Below are positions 35,747 to 45,000 of a DNA stretch of 64,000 bases, one piece after another. Both the position numbers and the translations under genes were made by a program. The first letter of the stretch is position 1. Every line of letters starts with the position of its first letter. The notes below the pieces were generated by a model. The model saw only the letters and a program-made list of their open reading frames with translations. It had not been told where the DNA came from and did not search any database. This DNA is from Hoylesella loescheii (GTDB taxonomy: Bacteria > Bacteroidota > Bacteroidia > Bacteroidales > Bacteroidaceae), in NCBI GenBank assembly GCA_021531755.1, contig JADYUK010000001.1, positions 1 through 64,000 of the forward strand. The letters run 5' to 3'.

Positions 35747-36748
35747 ATGAGCCAAAGATTACAGAACCGCATAGCCACAAGCCGTCTCGCCCTACCCCTC
35801 ACGCTCCTCTATGCAATGGCAGCATGGGCGGGACGCCTCGTGGATAACCCCTACCTGTGGCCCTCGCTCATCCTCTTCTGCGTTGCCACATATCTCGTTA
35901 TCGAGCTGAATAACCGCAATGCTCTCATGCGCCAGTACAGCCGCATGATGAGTTGCTCGTATATAGCCATGATGACGATGTGCGGATGGCTCCTTGCCGA
36001 TGTCCGCGTGATGGCTTTCCAGGTCAGCGTCATAGCTGCCTTCACGCTCATATTCATGTCCTACCAGCGGCGTGACGATATGGGGCATTGTTTCTGGGCG
36101 TACCTCTTCATAGGCCTTGCCGCATTCCTTTGGCCGCCAGTGATGATGCTCGTCCCTGTATTCTGGATAGGAGAGTCGTCCTATCTCATGTCGTTCAGCC
36201 TGCGGGCGTTCCTCGCCTCCATCATCGGAGTCGTCACTCCATTCTGGATAGCTCTCCCTGTGGTGTTCTATACCGGAGAGTACGAGATGGCTACCGATTT
36301 CCTCAGAGCCTTTGTGCCAGGCGAGGCATTCCTCTCCATGGCAGACACACCGTCAGCCCTCCTCGCCCTGCCCTCTGATTTGAAGCCATGCACTCTGCTG
36401 TCAGTCCTACTCGTCGTCGTGATGATGCTCATAGGCATTGTCCATTTCTTCAGGCAGAGCTATCGGGACAAGATTCATGTGCGCATGCTCTACCAGTTCT
36501 TCACCCTTTCAGCCGTCGTGCTGCTTGCCGGCCTGTGCGCCATACTCTTCCTGCCGTTTGATGATACCCCTGCTGCGAGCTATATCCTATCGGCCATCAT
36601 CTTCTGCGCCTCGCCGTTCGTGGCACATTACGTCACATTCACCTCGTCAAGACTGTCAGGCGTCACCACGATAACTCTCATCCTGGCCATCATAGCGCTG
36701 ACAGCCATCCAGTACATACCATCCATAGCTCCATACATAAGCGGATAA
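35747..36748 (+). CDS. Polytopic membrane protein of unknown function
   Basis: The 333-residue protein has about nine or ten hydrophobic segments (for example LALPLTLLYAMAAWAG, VSVIAAFTLIFMSYQ, FLWPPVMMLVPVFWIG). Short cytoplasmic-looking linkers carry RRDDMG and RQSYRDKIHVR. I recognise no named family; DUF6427-like Bacteroidota membrane proteins have a similar layout, which is only a suggestion. It stands between the repeat at 35635 and the VTT gene on the same strand. Confidence 0.75.
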   Translation: MSQRLQNRIATSRLALPLTLLYAMAAWAGRLVDNPYLWPSLILFCVATYLVIELNNRNALMRQYSRMMSCSYIAMMTMCGWLLADVRVMAFQVSVIAAFTLIFMSYQRRDDMGHCFWAYLFIGLAAFLWPPVMMLVPVFWIGESSYLMSFSLRAFLASIIGVVTPFWIALPVVFYTGEYEMATDFLRAFVPGEAFLSMADTPSALLALPSDLKPCTLLSVLLVVVMMLIGIVHFFRQSYRDKIHVRMLYQFFTLSAVVLLAGLCAILFLPFDDTPAASYILSAIIFCASPFVAHYVTFTSSRLSGVTTITLILAIIALTAIQYIPSIAPYISG

Positions 36749-36958
36749 GCGGGCGTATTGAGAATGCTGCCGCACGGCTTTCTCCCTTTCGCCCACGCAA
36801 GCTCCTCTTTCTTCCTGGTGTCAACGGAGATAATGGGGTAGGCGGAGCCTCATGTCTTGGGGGGGACGGCTGGCTTTTTGGGGGGAGGGATATTGTTCTA
36901 TGCCTCCTCCTGAAAATCGTAGGAATAATCATTTTTGAACCAACCAGAACACAGAATC

Positions 36959-37414
36959 ATGCTCGACTCTCTCATACCGATACTCCAGAGCTACGGCTTC
37001 TGGGGGATGTTCATAGCCGCCTTCGTTGCCGGGAGCGTGTTCCCATGGAGCAGTGAGGCCATCATGTTAGGACTCATGGCAGCTGGACTTGACCCCGTAG
37101 GTCTTGTCGTATACGGCTCGGCAGGTAATGTCCTCGGCTCCATGTTCAACTACTGGGTGGGACATCTCGGACGCCTCGACTGGATAGAGCGCTATCTGCA
37201 TGTCAAGAAGGAGAATCTCGACAAGGCACGCCGCTTCATGGGAGGGCATGGAGCATGGATAGGCTTCTTCGCGTTCCTGCCCATAATTGGAAGCGCTATA
37301 ACTATACTTCTCGGGCTGATGAGGGCAAACATCTTCATTACTGTCCTCTCGATAACATTAGGCAAGGTGATACGGTATTCCTTACTCGTCTATGGCGCAC
37401 ATTTCGTTATCTGA
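36959..37414 (+). CDS. YqaA-type VTT/DedA-related membrane protein
   Basis: This small protein of 151 residues matches the YqaA branch of VTT (SNARE-associated/DedA) proteins. GFWGMFIAAFVAGSVFPWSSEA and GHLGRLDWIERYLHVK, then FLPIIGSAITILLGLMR, are typical, the first given in part. Proteins of this superfamily are linked to lipid flipping or membrane homeostasis. An in-frame TTG start at 36935 exists, but the ATG at 36959 directly precedes the first hydrophobic segment and is preferred. Confidence 0.85.
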   Translation: MLDSLIPILQSYGFWGMFIAAFVAGSVFPWSSEAIMLGLMAAGLDPVGLVVYGSAGNVLGSMFNYWVGHLGRLDWIERYLHVKKENLDKARRFMGGHGAWIGFFAFLPIIGSAITILLGLMRANIFITVLSITLGKVIRYSLLVYGAHFVI

Positions 37415-37752
37415 TAAGGATGAAAGAAGATTATAAAGAATTATTACAACAGAATTGTAATGTAAGTTAAAATATATCTGTGGTATATGGGCTATATCAC
37501 AGTTTTTTTGTATTTTTGCGTATTGATATAGCAAGTGCGTGCATGGCACGGAAAAGTGAGAGGACAATTCGTCCAGCCCAATGTGTCGGGTAAAAGACAG
37601 CACATCGGGACATGACCAGAATGCGATGCCATATCCACAGTGTGTAGAGCCCGGTGTAATCCTGTGGAAAATGATAAATACCGCATGAGGCACACTATAT
37701 ATACGCTTGGGAAAATAACCTGACAGAGCTAATCATCACAGACAACAGAATC
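37415..37752. other. Leader region of the M3 peptidase gene
   Basis: A TATTTTTG box at 37511-37518 is promoter-like but lacks a good -33 TTG. About 230 bases of leader follow without a recognisable element. No gene is supported. Confidence 0.5.
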
Positions 37753-40011
37753 ATGACAGACAGCAATATACAACTAACAAATGAAGAGAATACAGCAACC
37801 CCATACCGTGATGATGAGCGGCATGGGGATAGCATGAACAACGATTTCGTTAAGCCAGATGAGCAGAGCTCATGCTTGCTTGAAAGCTCTGCCATGGCGA
37901 GAAATCACACTTCCAAGAACCCTTTTATGCTCCCGTATGATACGCCACACAATGCAGTCCCCTTTAGCATTATCAGGATGGAGCACTACGAGGAAGCTAT
38001 CATTGAGGGCATCAGGAGGGAGAAGGAGGAACTGCAAGAGATACTCAGCAATCCAGAACCACCGACATTCGACAATACCGTCACTGTCGACTGGGGCGAG
38101 GAGCGTAACTATTATTACGGTCTCCTTTACCGCGTCATGACCGTCATGGGCAATCTCCTCTCTGCAGAGACGAACGATGAGATGGAGGCGTTGTCCATAA
38201 AGATGCAGCCTCTGCTTACACAGCATGCCAATGACATGAGTCTCGACCCCAAGCTTTTCAGCCGTATAAAGGAAGTCTACGACAATTACCGGAATGGCAA
38301 GACGGAGCGTGAGTACACTCTTGAGGAGAGGAAAGTGCTCAAGGACAGCTATGAGGGATTTGTGAGAGCAGGTGCTTTGCTCGATGATGATGACAAGAAG
38401 AGACTGGGCCAGCTGAGAGAGGAGATATCCATGCTAGGGCTGCGTTTCTCTCAAAATCTATTGAAGGAGCAGAAGAACTTCTCGCTCCATATAACCAATG
38501 AGGATGACCTCGGCGGACTGCCAGAGCGTGTCGTGGCGGCCGCGGCTTTGGCTGCAAGGGAGAGAGAGGGGGCGGTGAAAGAGGATGGCGTCGGGAACGA
38601 TGGATATGGATGGCTCTTCACACTCGACTATCCCTCTTATTCGCCTTTCATGACATACTCTACCCGGCGTGAGCTGAGACGTAAGATGTACATGGCCTTC
38701 TCGACAGTCTGTATGCACGATAATGAGGAGAATAACATCGAGATATGCAAGAAGATTGTCAATCTGCGCACAGAGATAGTCCAGCTTCTGGGATATGATA
38801 CATTTGCGGACTATGTCCTCGTAGAGAGCATGGCGTCATCCGTGGAGAATGTCTATGCTCTTTTTGACCAGCTCATCAAGGCGTATAAGCCGACTGCGCT
38901 GAGAGAGACCGAGGAGATTAAGAAGATGGCAAGGAGAATGGAGGGCGAGGATTTCTGTATGGAGCCATGGGACATGTCGTTCTATGCACACAAGCTGCAG
39001 ATGGAACGCTACAACATCGACAGCGAGGTTGTCAGGCCATATTTCAAGCTTGACAATGTTATCAACGGAGTCTTCTCACTCGCCACGACGCTCTACGGCA
39101 TCACATTCAAGGAGAACAAGGAAATACCTGTCTATCATCCCGATGTGAAGGCATACGAGGTCTACGACGAGAATGGAGCATACCTCGCCATCCTATATGC
39201 AGATTTCTATCCGCGCAAGGGCAAGCACTGCGGTGCGTGGATGACAGAATATAAGAGCCAATGTATAAAGCGGAATGGTGAGAACGTGCGTCCGCATGTG
39301 TCGCTTGTGACAAACTTCACGAAACCAACAGCGGAGAAGCCGGCGCTGCTGTCGCTTGGCGAGGTTGAGACTTTCCTGCACGAGTTCGGGCATACCCTCC
39401 ATGGGATTTTCTCTAACACACATTACGCATGTTTGTCGGGTACATCCGTCTACCGTGACTTCGTCGAACTGCCATCACAGTTCATGGAGAATTATGCAGT
39501 GGAGCCAGATTTCCTGCGCACTTTCGCCATGCATTATGAGACAGGAGAAGTGATGCCAGACGATCTGATACAGCGCATACGTGACTCGCGCAACTACAAT
39601 GTGGCAAGGGGATGTCTACGCCAGGTCAGCTACGGAATGCTCGATATGGCTTACCATACACTGAAGGAGAAGTTTGAGGGAGACCTCATAAAGTTCGAGA
39701 AGAACGCATGGTTGGAGGCAATCGTCGACAAACAGCTTCCTGACACCTGTATGACGGTACAGTTCTCACACATCATGGACGGAGGATACAGCGCCAGTTA
39801 TTACAGCTACAAATGGGCAGAGGTGCTCGATGCCGACGCATTCGCAGTCTTCCGCAAAGAGGGCATATTCAACCGTGAGACAGCACGGCGTTTCCGCGAT
39901 TGCATCCTCTCACGCGGTGGCACAGAGCATCCCATGACTCTCTACAAACGCTTCAAGGGCTCTGAGCCTACAATAGAGGCTCTCATGGAGCGCAATGGTA
40001 TAAAGCCCTGA
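37753..40011 (+). CDS. M3 family metallopeptidase (oligopeptidase / dipeptidyl carboxypeptidase)
   Basis: The 752-residue frame encodes a zinc metallopeptidase. The zinc site is ETFLHEFGHTLHGIF (HEFGH at residues 543-547), with the downstream Glu in RDFVELPSQFMENYA. The typical family start, NPFMLPYDTPHNAVPF, appears only at about residue 56. The 55 preceding residues are unusual: residues 31-52 (DFVKPDEQSSCL to MARNH) are translated from a copy of the dispersed REP-like repeat. An ATG inside that repeat at 37894 would give a 705-residue protein closer to the family's length and may be the real start. No signal peptide is seen, so a cytoplasmic peptidase is expected. Confidence 0.93.
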   Translation: MTDSNIQLTNEENTATPYRDDERHGDSMNNDFVKPDEQSSCLLESSAMARNHTSKNPFMLPYDTPHNAVPFSIIRMEHYEEAIIEGIRREKEELQEILSNPEPPTFDNTVTVDWGEERNYYYGLLYRVMTVMGNLLSAETNDEMEALSIKMQPLLTQHANDMSLDPKLFSRIKEVYDNYRNGKTEREYTLEERKVLKDSYEGFVRAGALLDDDDKKRLGQLREEISMLGLRFSQNLLKEQKNFSLHITNEDDLGGLPERVVAAAALAAREREGAVKEDGVGNDGYGWLFTLDYPSYSPFMTYSTRRELRRKMYMAFSTVCMHDNEENNIEICKKIVNLRTEIVQLLGYDTFADYVLVESMASSVENVYALFDQLIKAYKPTALRETEEIKKMARRMEGEDFCMEPWDMSFYAHKLQMERYNIDSEVVRPYFKLDNVINGVFSLATTLYGITFKENKEIPVYHPDVKAYEVYDENGAYLAILYADFYPRKGKHCGAWMTEYKSQCIKRNGENVRPHVSLVTNFTKPTAEKPALLSLGEVETFLHEFGHTLHGIFSNTHYACLSGTSVYRDFVELPSQFMENYAVEPDFLRTFAMHYETGEVMPDDLIQRIRDSRNYNVARGCLRQVSYGMLDMAYHTLKEKFEGDLIKFEKNAWLEAIVDKQLPDTCMTVQFSHIMDGGYSASYYSYKWAEVLDADAFAVFRKEGIFNRETARRFRDCILSRGGTEHPMTLYKRFKGSEPTIEALMERNGIKP
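37844..37903 (+). repeat. REP-like repeat copy inside the M3 peptidase frame
   Basis: The block reads cgttaagccagatgagcaga, catgcttgcttgaaagctc and tgccatggcgagaaa, nearly identical to 35635-35697. It contains the inverted pair gcagagct/agctctgc. It is in frame with the peptidase gene. Confidence 0.85.
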
Positions 40012-40134
40012 GGGCGGGGATGACGACTGGTCACTTCCTCTCAGCCAGTATGTGTCTGGGTGGGGTAAGAGTTGAATGATGCCTGCCTTGCCGGAAGATA
40101 TTTTTGTATAAACCACCATAACACACCAGTCATT

Positions 40135-40572
40135 ATGGAAGAACATATTGATAAACAGCACCAGCTTGACTGCCGATACCTTCGAATGGCAATGATATGG
40201 GCAGAGAACTCATACTGCCGGCGGAGACAGGTGGGATGTCTCGTCGTGAAAGACAAACGTATAATCTCTGACGGATATAACGGCACACCATCAGGCTTCG
40301 ACAATATCTGCGAGGACAATAACAATGTCACTCTGCCCTTTGTCCTGCATGCAGAGGCGAACGCCATCACAAAGCTGGCACGCTCGCATAACAACAGCGA
40401 CGGCGCGACACTATATGTCACAGACGCACCGTGTATCGAATGTTCAAAACTGATAATTCAGGCAGGCATAAAGCGTATCGTATACTCACACCCATACCGG
40501 CTCTCTGATGGCATAGACCTCATGAGACGTGCAGGGATAGAGATTAAATGTATTAATGACCCGACAGAATGA
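40135..40572 (+). CDS. dCMP deaminase family protein
   Basis: The 145-residue protein deaminates dCMP (or a related cytidine compound) to dUMP. The zinc site is HAEANAI plus PCIECSKLI, and the N-terminus has RRRQVGCLVVKDKRIISDGYNG, with the GYNGTPSG substrate loop. The ATG at 40135 is preferred over a longer frame start at 40072 because it begins right before the conserved domain. The stop overlaps the ATG of the S41 protease gene by ATGA, so the two are translationally coupled. Confidence 0.92.
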   Translation: MEEHIDKQHQLDCRYLRMAMIWAENSYCRRRQVGCLVVKDKRIISDGYNGTPSGFDNICEDNNNVTLPFVLHAEANAITKLARSHNNSDGATLYVTDAPCIECSKLIIQAGIKRIVYSHPYRLSDGIDLMRRAGIEIKCINDPTE

Positions 40573-42221
40573 TGGATAACAAGAAGAATATCATGCCCTT
40601 GATGCTGGCCGTCGCGACAGTCATCGGCATACTCATTGGCACGTTCTATGCCAACCACTTCGCTGGCAACAGACTGAATATCATCAATACAGAGTCGAAC
40701 AGGCTCAATAACCTCCTGCATATCATCGACGACCAGTATGTCGACAGCGTGGATGTCAACGAGCTCGTGGAGAAAGCCATACCACAGATTCTCTCAGAAC
40801 TTGACCCACACTCTGTCTATATGAACGCACGCGATGTCGCGACACTGAACGACGACCTGAAGGGCTCTTTCTTCGGTATAGGAATAGAATTCACTATACG
40901 GGAGGATACTATACACGTGCAGAATGTCATTAGCGACGGACCAGCTGAAAGAGCCGGTATCGTCGCCGGAGACAAGATAGTGGCTGTAGACGGGAAACCT
41001 TTCGTCGGGAAAATTGTGACACAAGACGAGGCAAGAAGAAGACTGAAGGGAGAAAAGGGTACAAAGGTGACAGTCGGAGTCATGAGCTATGGCAGCAAGA
41101 AGATAAAGACGCTTACGCTGACACGCGACGAGATAAAGACACAGAGCATCACCGCAGCATATATGTTGAACGACAATACCGGATATATAAAAGTCAAGAA
41201 TTTCGGAGAGAACACTTATGCAGAGCTCCTCGTAGCGCTCGCGACACTGTCGCAGGAAAATCTGTGCAATCTCGTCATTGACCTGCGAGACAATACCGGA
41301 GGATACATGCAGACAGCGATACAGATGGCTAACGAGTTCCTGCCTGCCAAACGCCTCATAACATACATGGAGGGGAGAAAGTCTCCACGTAAAGACTTCA
41401 TGAGCGACGGACGCGGCTCTTATCGGACTATACCACTCTGTGTGCTCATTAATGAGGTCTCAGCTTCATCAAGCGAGATTTTCGCCGGAGCTATACAGGA
41501 CAATGACCGTGGTACCATCATCGGACGGAGATCATTCGGAAAAGGACTCGTGCAACAGCAGATATCTTTCCCAGACGGCTCGCTCATAAGACTGACAATA
41601 GCAAGATACTACACCCCATCAGGACGCTGTATACAGAAACCGTACGACATGGGCGACGGAGAGGGATACGAGAATGATCTCGTGGAGAGATACAAGCATG
41701 GAGAATACTTCTCGCAGGACAGCATACACCACGAGGGCCCGGCATACCACACACGTATCGGGCGTACTGTATATGGCGGAGGAGGTATAACCCCAGACAT
41801 CTTCGTGGCTGAGGACACCACAGACATGACATCGTATTACAAACAGGCTTCGATGACAGGGCTCATCCTCCAGTTCGCATATACATATACAGACGACAAC
41901 CGCATCAAGCTGAATAATTTCAAAGAGATGATGCAGCTGTCTGACTATCTCGTGAAACAGAATACAGTTGAGCTCTTCGCTAATTATGCCGACAAGAAGG
42001 GACTGAAGAGGAGAAACCTCATGATACGGAAGTCGCACAGCATGCTCGAGAGATATATCAATGCAAGAATCATATATAATATGCTCGACGAACAAGCACT
42101 CAATGAGTATCTGAACCAAGACGACCCTGTTGTGATGCGTGCAATCGAAGTGTTAAATAAGGGAGAGGCATTCCCTAAACTGACAACAGAACAGGCTCAT
42201 GGCAAGGCTAAGAAGAAATGA
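40569..42221 (+). CDS. S41 family C-terminal processing peptidase
   Basis: The 550-residue protein has an N-terminal membrane anchor or signal (MLAVATVIGILIGTFYANHF), a PDZ domain (GIGIEFTIREDTIHVQNV to GDKIVAVDGKPFVG) and the S41 catalytic domain. The nucleophile and base are visible in NEVSASSSEIFAGAI and RRSFGKGLVQ (Ser/Lys dyad). YYTPSGRCIQKPY follows. It acts in the periplasm on C-terminal tails of proteins. It is coupled to the dCMP deaminase gene by a 4-base overlap. Confidence 0.94.
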   Translation: MMDNKKNIMPLMLAVATVIGILIGTFYANHFAGNRLNIINTESNRLNNLLHIIDDQYVDSVDVNELVEKAIPQILSELDPHSVYMNARDVATLNDDLKGSFFGIGIEFTIREDTIHVQNVISDGPAERAGIVAGDKIVAVDGKPFVGKIVTQDEARRRLKGEKGTKVTVGVMSYGSKKIKTLTLTRDEIKTQSITAAYMLNDNTGYIKVKNFGENTYAELLVALATLSQENLCNLVIDLRDNTGGYMQTAIQMANEFLPAKRLITYMEGRKSPRKDFMSDGRGSYRTIPLCVLINEVSASSSEIFAGAIQDNDRGTIIGRRSFGKGLVQQQISFPDGSLIRLTIARYYTPSGRCIQKPYDMGDGEGYENDLVERYKHGEYFSQDSIHHEGPAYHTRIGRTVYGGGGITPDIFVAEDTTDMTSYYKQASMTGLILQFAYTYTDDNRIKLNNFKEMMQLSDYLVKQNTVELFANYADKKGLKRRNLMIRKSHSMLERYINARIIYNMLDEQALNEYLNQDDPVVMRAIEVLNKGEAFPKLTTEQAHGKAKKK

Positions 42222-42350
42222 CGCCTCGCCCCTCTTGCATGTCCCTTATGGGCATCCAGGGAGGTAATAAGTCAACGGTGTGACTACAGACAAGTCTCGG
42301 TGGTTACCTCCATCCTACGGTATGTCCGATGCACAATTCTCGTGACAGCA

Positions 42351-42390
42351 AATCCTCCGTGACAATCAGAGAACATCCGTGTGGTGAATA
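42351..42390. repeat. Diverged copy of the ccgtgac/catccgtgtg repeat
   Basis: Tcctccgtgacaatc followed by aacatccgtgtggtg resembles 27032-27068 with an insertion. Confidence 0.5.
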
Positions 42391-42497
42391 TTCTTTTCCT
42401 CGTAATCTCCCTCCGGGGGAGATAATGAGACAAAGTAAGGACATCAGTATATAAATCCCTTCACTCACGCGTTGGCAGGTCAATATCGTTCTTAAAA

Positions 42498-42637
42498 GTG
42501 CGATTTGACGTTCGTCTTCTTCCTTCGCGCCTCGGGATAGTCTGAGTAAACTCAGCCTCTCCTCTCGGCTTGTCGTCAGTTCTCGCCATGGCATAGTCTG
42601 AGCAAGCTCAGCCTCTGCTTATCTGGCTTAACGAAAT
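42498..42637 (-). repeat. Two adjacent REP-like units in tandem
   Basis: Unit 1 (42498-42580) contains cttccttcgcgcctcggg, tagtctgagtaaactcagcc and ctcggcttgtcg. Unit 2 (42581-42637) contains tctcgccatggc, tagtctgagcaagctcagcc and ctggcttaacgaaa. Read on the minus strand, unit 2 aligns with the copies at 35635 and 37844. The core tctgag-n4-ctcag is palindromic. Confidence 0.8.
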
Positions 42638-42664
42638 CGTCCAACACTAATGGCATGACATATT

Positions 42665-43207
42665 ATGACAACCAAAAACCTACTGAGGAAACAAATACGC
42701 ACGCTATTCCGTGAGCAGGAACCAGAGGTTCTCACTGCTATGTCATCTGATGTGTGCCGCACTCTGCTACGCCATCCGCGACTCCAGTCAGCGAGCCATA
42801 TACTCGCATTCTGGCCGCTCCCCGATGAGGTTGACATACGCGCCTCTGTGCGTGAGCTGTGGCGTCTTGGCCATGACATATACCTCCCGCGTGTCGTCTC
42901 AGATACAGAGATGGTAGCATGTCCATATCTCGGGGATAGCAGCCTTTCACCAGGAGCATTTGGCATCCTTGAGCCTGCAACACCGCCATCCACCCTTCAT
43001 GAAGATACCGTTGCCCTTGTCCCTGGCATAGCCTTTGACAAGCAATGCCATCGGCTGGGAAGAGGCAGGGGATATTATGACAGGTTCCTGTCCCTGCACA
43101 AACCCTACACCATAGGCTTATGCTACCCCTTCCAGATTGTCAGCCATGTGCCACACGACAATCTGGATATCCCCGTCGATGAGGTGCTGCTGCATTCCTG
43201 TCCTTAA
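42665..43207 (+). CDS. 5-formyltetrahydrofolate cyclo-ligase
   Basis: The 180-residue enzyme converts 5-formyl-THF to 5,10-methenyl-THF with ATP. The start RKQIRTLFREQEPE, the middle ILAFWPLPDEVDIR and the C-terminal ALVPGIAFDKQCHRLGRGRG and YYDRFL are diagnostic. The length is normal. The gene is preceded by repeats and appears single. Confidence 0.93.
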   Translation: MTTKNLLRKQIRTLFREQEPEVLTAMSSDVCRTLLRHPRLQSASHILAFWPLPDEVDIRASVRELWRLGHDIYLPRVVSDTEMVACPYLGDSSLSPGAFGILEPATPPSTLHEDTVALVPGIAFDKQCHRLGRGRGYYDRFLSLHKPYTIGLCYPFQIVSHVPHDNLDIPVDEVLLHSCP

Positions 43208-43400
43208 CCATTATCACCATGAATGCCCTCCGCTCTGCAGCTCTCTCGCACAAGCAGATAATGTGTTTGGGAAGAACATGAGCATACAGGCCTTATCCAC
43301 ATGCTCGTTTGGGGGTGAGAGAGCCTAAAAAAATATTTCTACTCTCCGCAGCGAGGCTCACCATAAATATACGATAACAATAACTAACGACATACAATCC

Positions 43401-44117
43401 ATGAACCCATTCAAAGTTATCATAGTAGAAGATGTCGCCCTTGAGCTCAAGGGCACAGAGGGAATCATACGTGCCGATATACCCGAGGCAGAGATAATCG
43501 GGGCCGCCCAGAATGAGGCGGAATATTGGAGACTCATGAAACAGTCCCAGCCAGACCTTATACTGCTCGATTTGGGGCTCGGTGGCTCCACAACCATAGG
43601 AGTGGAGATATGCAGACAGACTAAACAGACTCGTCCGCAGGTGAAGGTCCTCATCTTCACAGGCGAGATACTAAATGAGAAATTATGGGTCGATGTCCTC
43701 GACGCCGGAGCCGACGGCATCATCCTGAAGACAGGAGAGCTGCTGACAAGGCGCGATGTCGTGGCTGTGATGAGCGGAAAGCAGCTCGTTTTCAACCAGC
43801 CAATACTTGAGCGCATCGTAGAGCGATTCAAACAGACCATAGGGGCGGAGATAATGAAGCAGGATGCCAAGATACGCTTCGAGGTTGATGAGTATGACGA
43901 GCGCTTCCTCCGCCATCTCGCTTTGGGATATACCAAAGAGCAGATAACATCGCTGAGAGGAATGCCATTCGGAGTCAAGTCTCTTGAGAAGCGGCAGGCA
44001 GAGCTCATACAGAAACTCTTCCCAGGACGGAGCGGCATAAACGCGACACGTCTGGTGACAAAAGCTTTGGAACTCCATATAATAGATATCGACAATCTCG
44101 TCCCCGATGAAGAGTGA
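43401..44117 (+). CDS. Response regulator with LuxR-like C-terminal domain
   Basis: The 238-residue protein has a full receiver domain: acidic residue Asp 11 (VIIVEDV), phospho-acceptor Asp 57 (LILLDLGLGG), Thr 87 (LIFTGE) and Lys 110 (DGIILKTGE). The C-terminal part (YDERFLRHLALGYTKEQ, then SLEKRQAELIQKLFPG) has the layout of a LuxR/FixJ-type helix-turn-helix, with a GVKSLEKRQ recognition helix. No histidine kinase is adjacent. The next gene, for a membrane protein, overlaps its 3' end by 11 bases, so the regulator may act with it. Confidence 0.82.
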   Translation: MNPFKVIIVEDVALELKGTEGIIRADIPEAEIIGAAQNEAEYWRLMKQSQPDLILLDLGLGGSTTIGVEICRQTKQTRPQVKVLIFTGEILNEKLWVDVLDAGADGIILKTGELLTRRDVVAVMSGKQLVFNQPILERIVERFKQTIGAEIMKQDAKIRFEVDEYDERFLRHLALGYTKEQITSLRGMPFGVKSLEKRQAELIQKLFPGRSGINATRLVTKALELHIIDIDNLVPDEE

Positions 44118-44745
44118 CATGTTCTCCCCACAGCGTGCCCTTGCCGTCACCGTAGTGACGCTGATAGCCCTTGAGGTTGTCATCGTCGTTCTGTCGTGGC
44201 TTGTCCCCGCTATCTATCCATATAGCCATGTGAGGCCCCTCCTTTCGCCCGAGGGCGCACGTTACCTCGTTGGCAGCCTTGTCTCCGCCATGTCTTTGCC
44301 GCCACTCTTGTGGCTTGTCCTGTCAGCCATGTCCTGGGGGTTGTTGTCAGAGAGTGGGCTGTTGCAGACCATAGCGCTCTTCGTGCGCCGTCCCCATGGA
44401 CATCCTTTTGCTCTGCGCCTCTCGCTCTATGCGGCGGTCGCTGTCATGTTAGTTTCCATAATCATTGTCAGCCTGCTGACTTTTGCCCCTGGCGCTATTC
44501 TGCTGAGTGCGACAGGAGAGATATGGGGCAGCAGTTTCCTCATGGGTCTAATACCCCTTCTCGCCCTTACGGCTGGAGTCTCCGCTGCAGCCTATGGATT
44601 CTTCTCGTCACGGTTCTCCAGTTCCTCCTCCCTCTTATATTCCATGTGTCATGGCCTGCGCTCTGCCTCGCCTCTGATAGTGCTCTACGTCTTTGCCATG
44701 CAGTTTCTGCTCTCCCTGCTCTATGCGTTAGGTATAGTGGGGTGA
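44107..44745 (+). CDS. Membrane protein coupled to the response regulator
   Basis: The 212-residue protein has about five hydrophobic segments. The stretch LLSPEGARYLVGSL followed by PPLLWLVLSAMSWGLLSESG resembles the N-terminal part of AbgT-family transporters, but the protein is less than half their length, so it would be at most a half-protein. No other family is recognised. Its ATG lies inside the end of the response-regulator gene, implying coupled expression. A role as sensor partner or regulated target is speculative. Confidence 0.65.
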   Translation: MKSDMFSPQRALAVTVVTLIALEVVIVVLSWLVPAIYPYSHVRPLLSPEGARYLVGSLVSAMSLPPLLWLVLSAMSWGLLSESGLLQTIALFVRRPHGHPFALRLSLYAAVAVMLVSIIIVSLLTFAPGAILLSATGEIWGSSFLMGLIPLLALTAGVSAAAYGFFSSRFSSSSSLLYSMCHGLRSASPLIVLYVFAMQFLLSLLYALGIVG

Positions 44746-44768
44746 TGATGACGACAAGGTGAAGTCAA

Positions 44769-44830
44769 CGTTTTCGTCAAGTCAGATGAGCAGAAGCTTA
44801 GCTTTCTCACAGTATGCCATGGCGATAAAA
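44769..44830 (+). repeat. Dispersed REP-like repeat (copy after the membrane protein)
   Basis: The block reads cgttttcgtcaagtcagatgagcag split around aagcttagcttt and ends atgccatggcgataaaa. It follows the gene end by 24 bases. Confidence 0.75.
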
Positions 44831-45000
44831 CGAAGCCAACCGACTTTTAACGACGGTTAAAAGTGGAGATTTGCGAGCTATGAGCTTGGCGTAGTAGGCG
44901 AGATTAAAGGCGATAGCATCGTTTCGGGAGATTGATGCGGTGAAAATGTGAAATCGTGAAAATGTGAAAACATCATCTCACATGGGGGGAATGCTCACTA

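Larger units (their letters stand above)
42222..42664. other. Repeat-rich gap before the 5-formyl-THF cyclo-ligase gene
   Basis: The interval contains an inverted pair ggaggtaa/ttacctcc (about 42260-42310), a copy of the ccgtgtg family at 42351-42390 and two tandem REP-like units at 42498-42637. No gene is supported. Confidence 0.65.
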
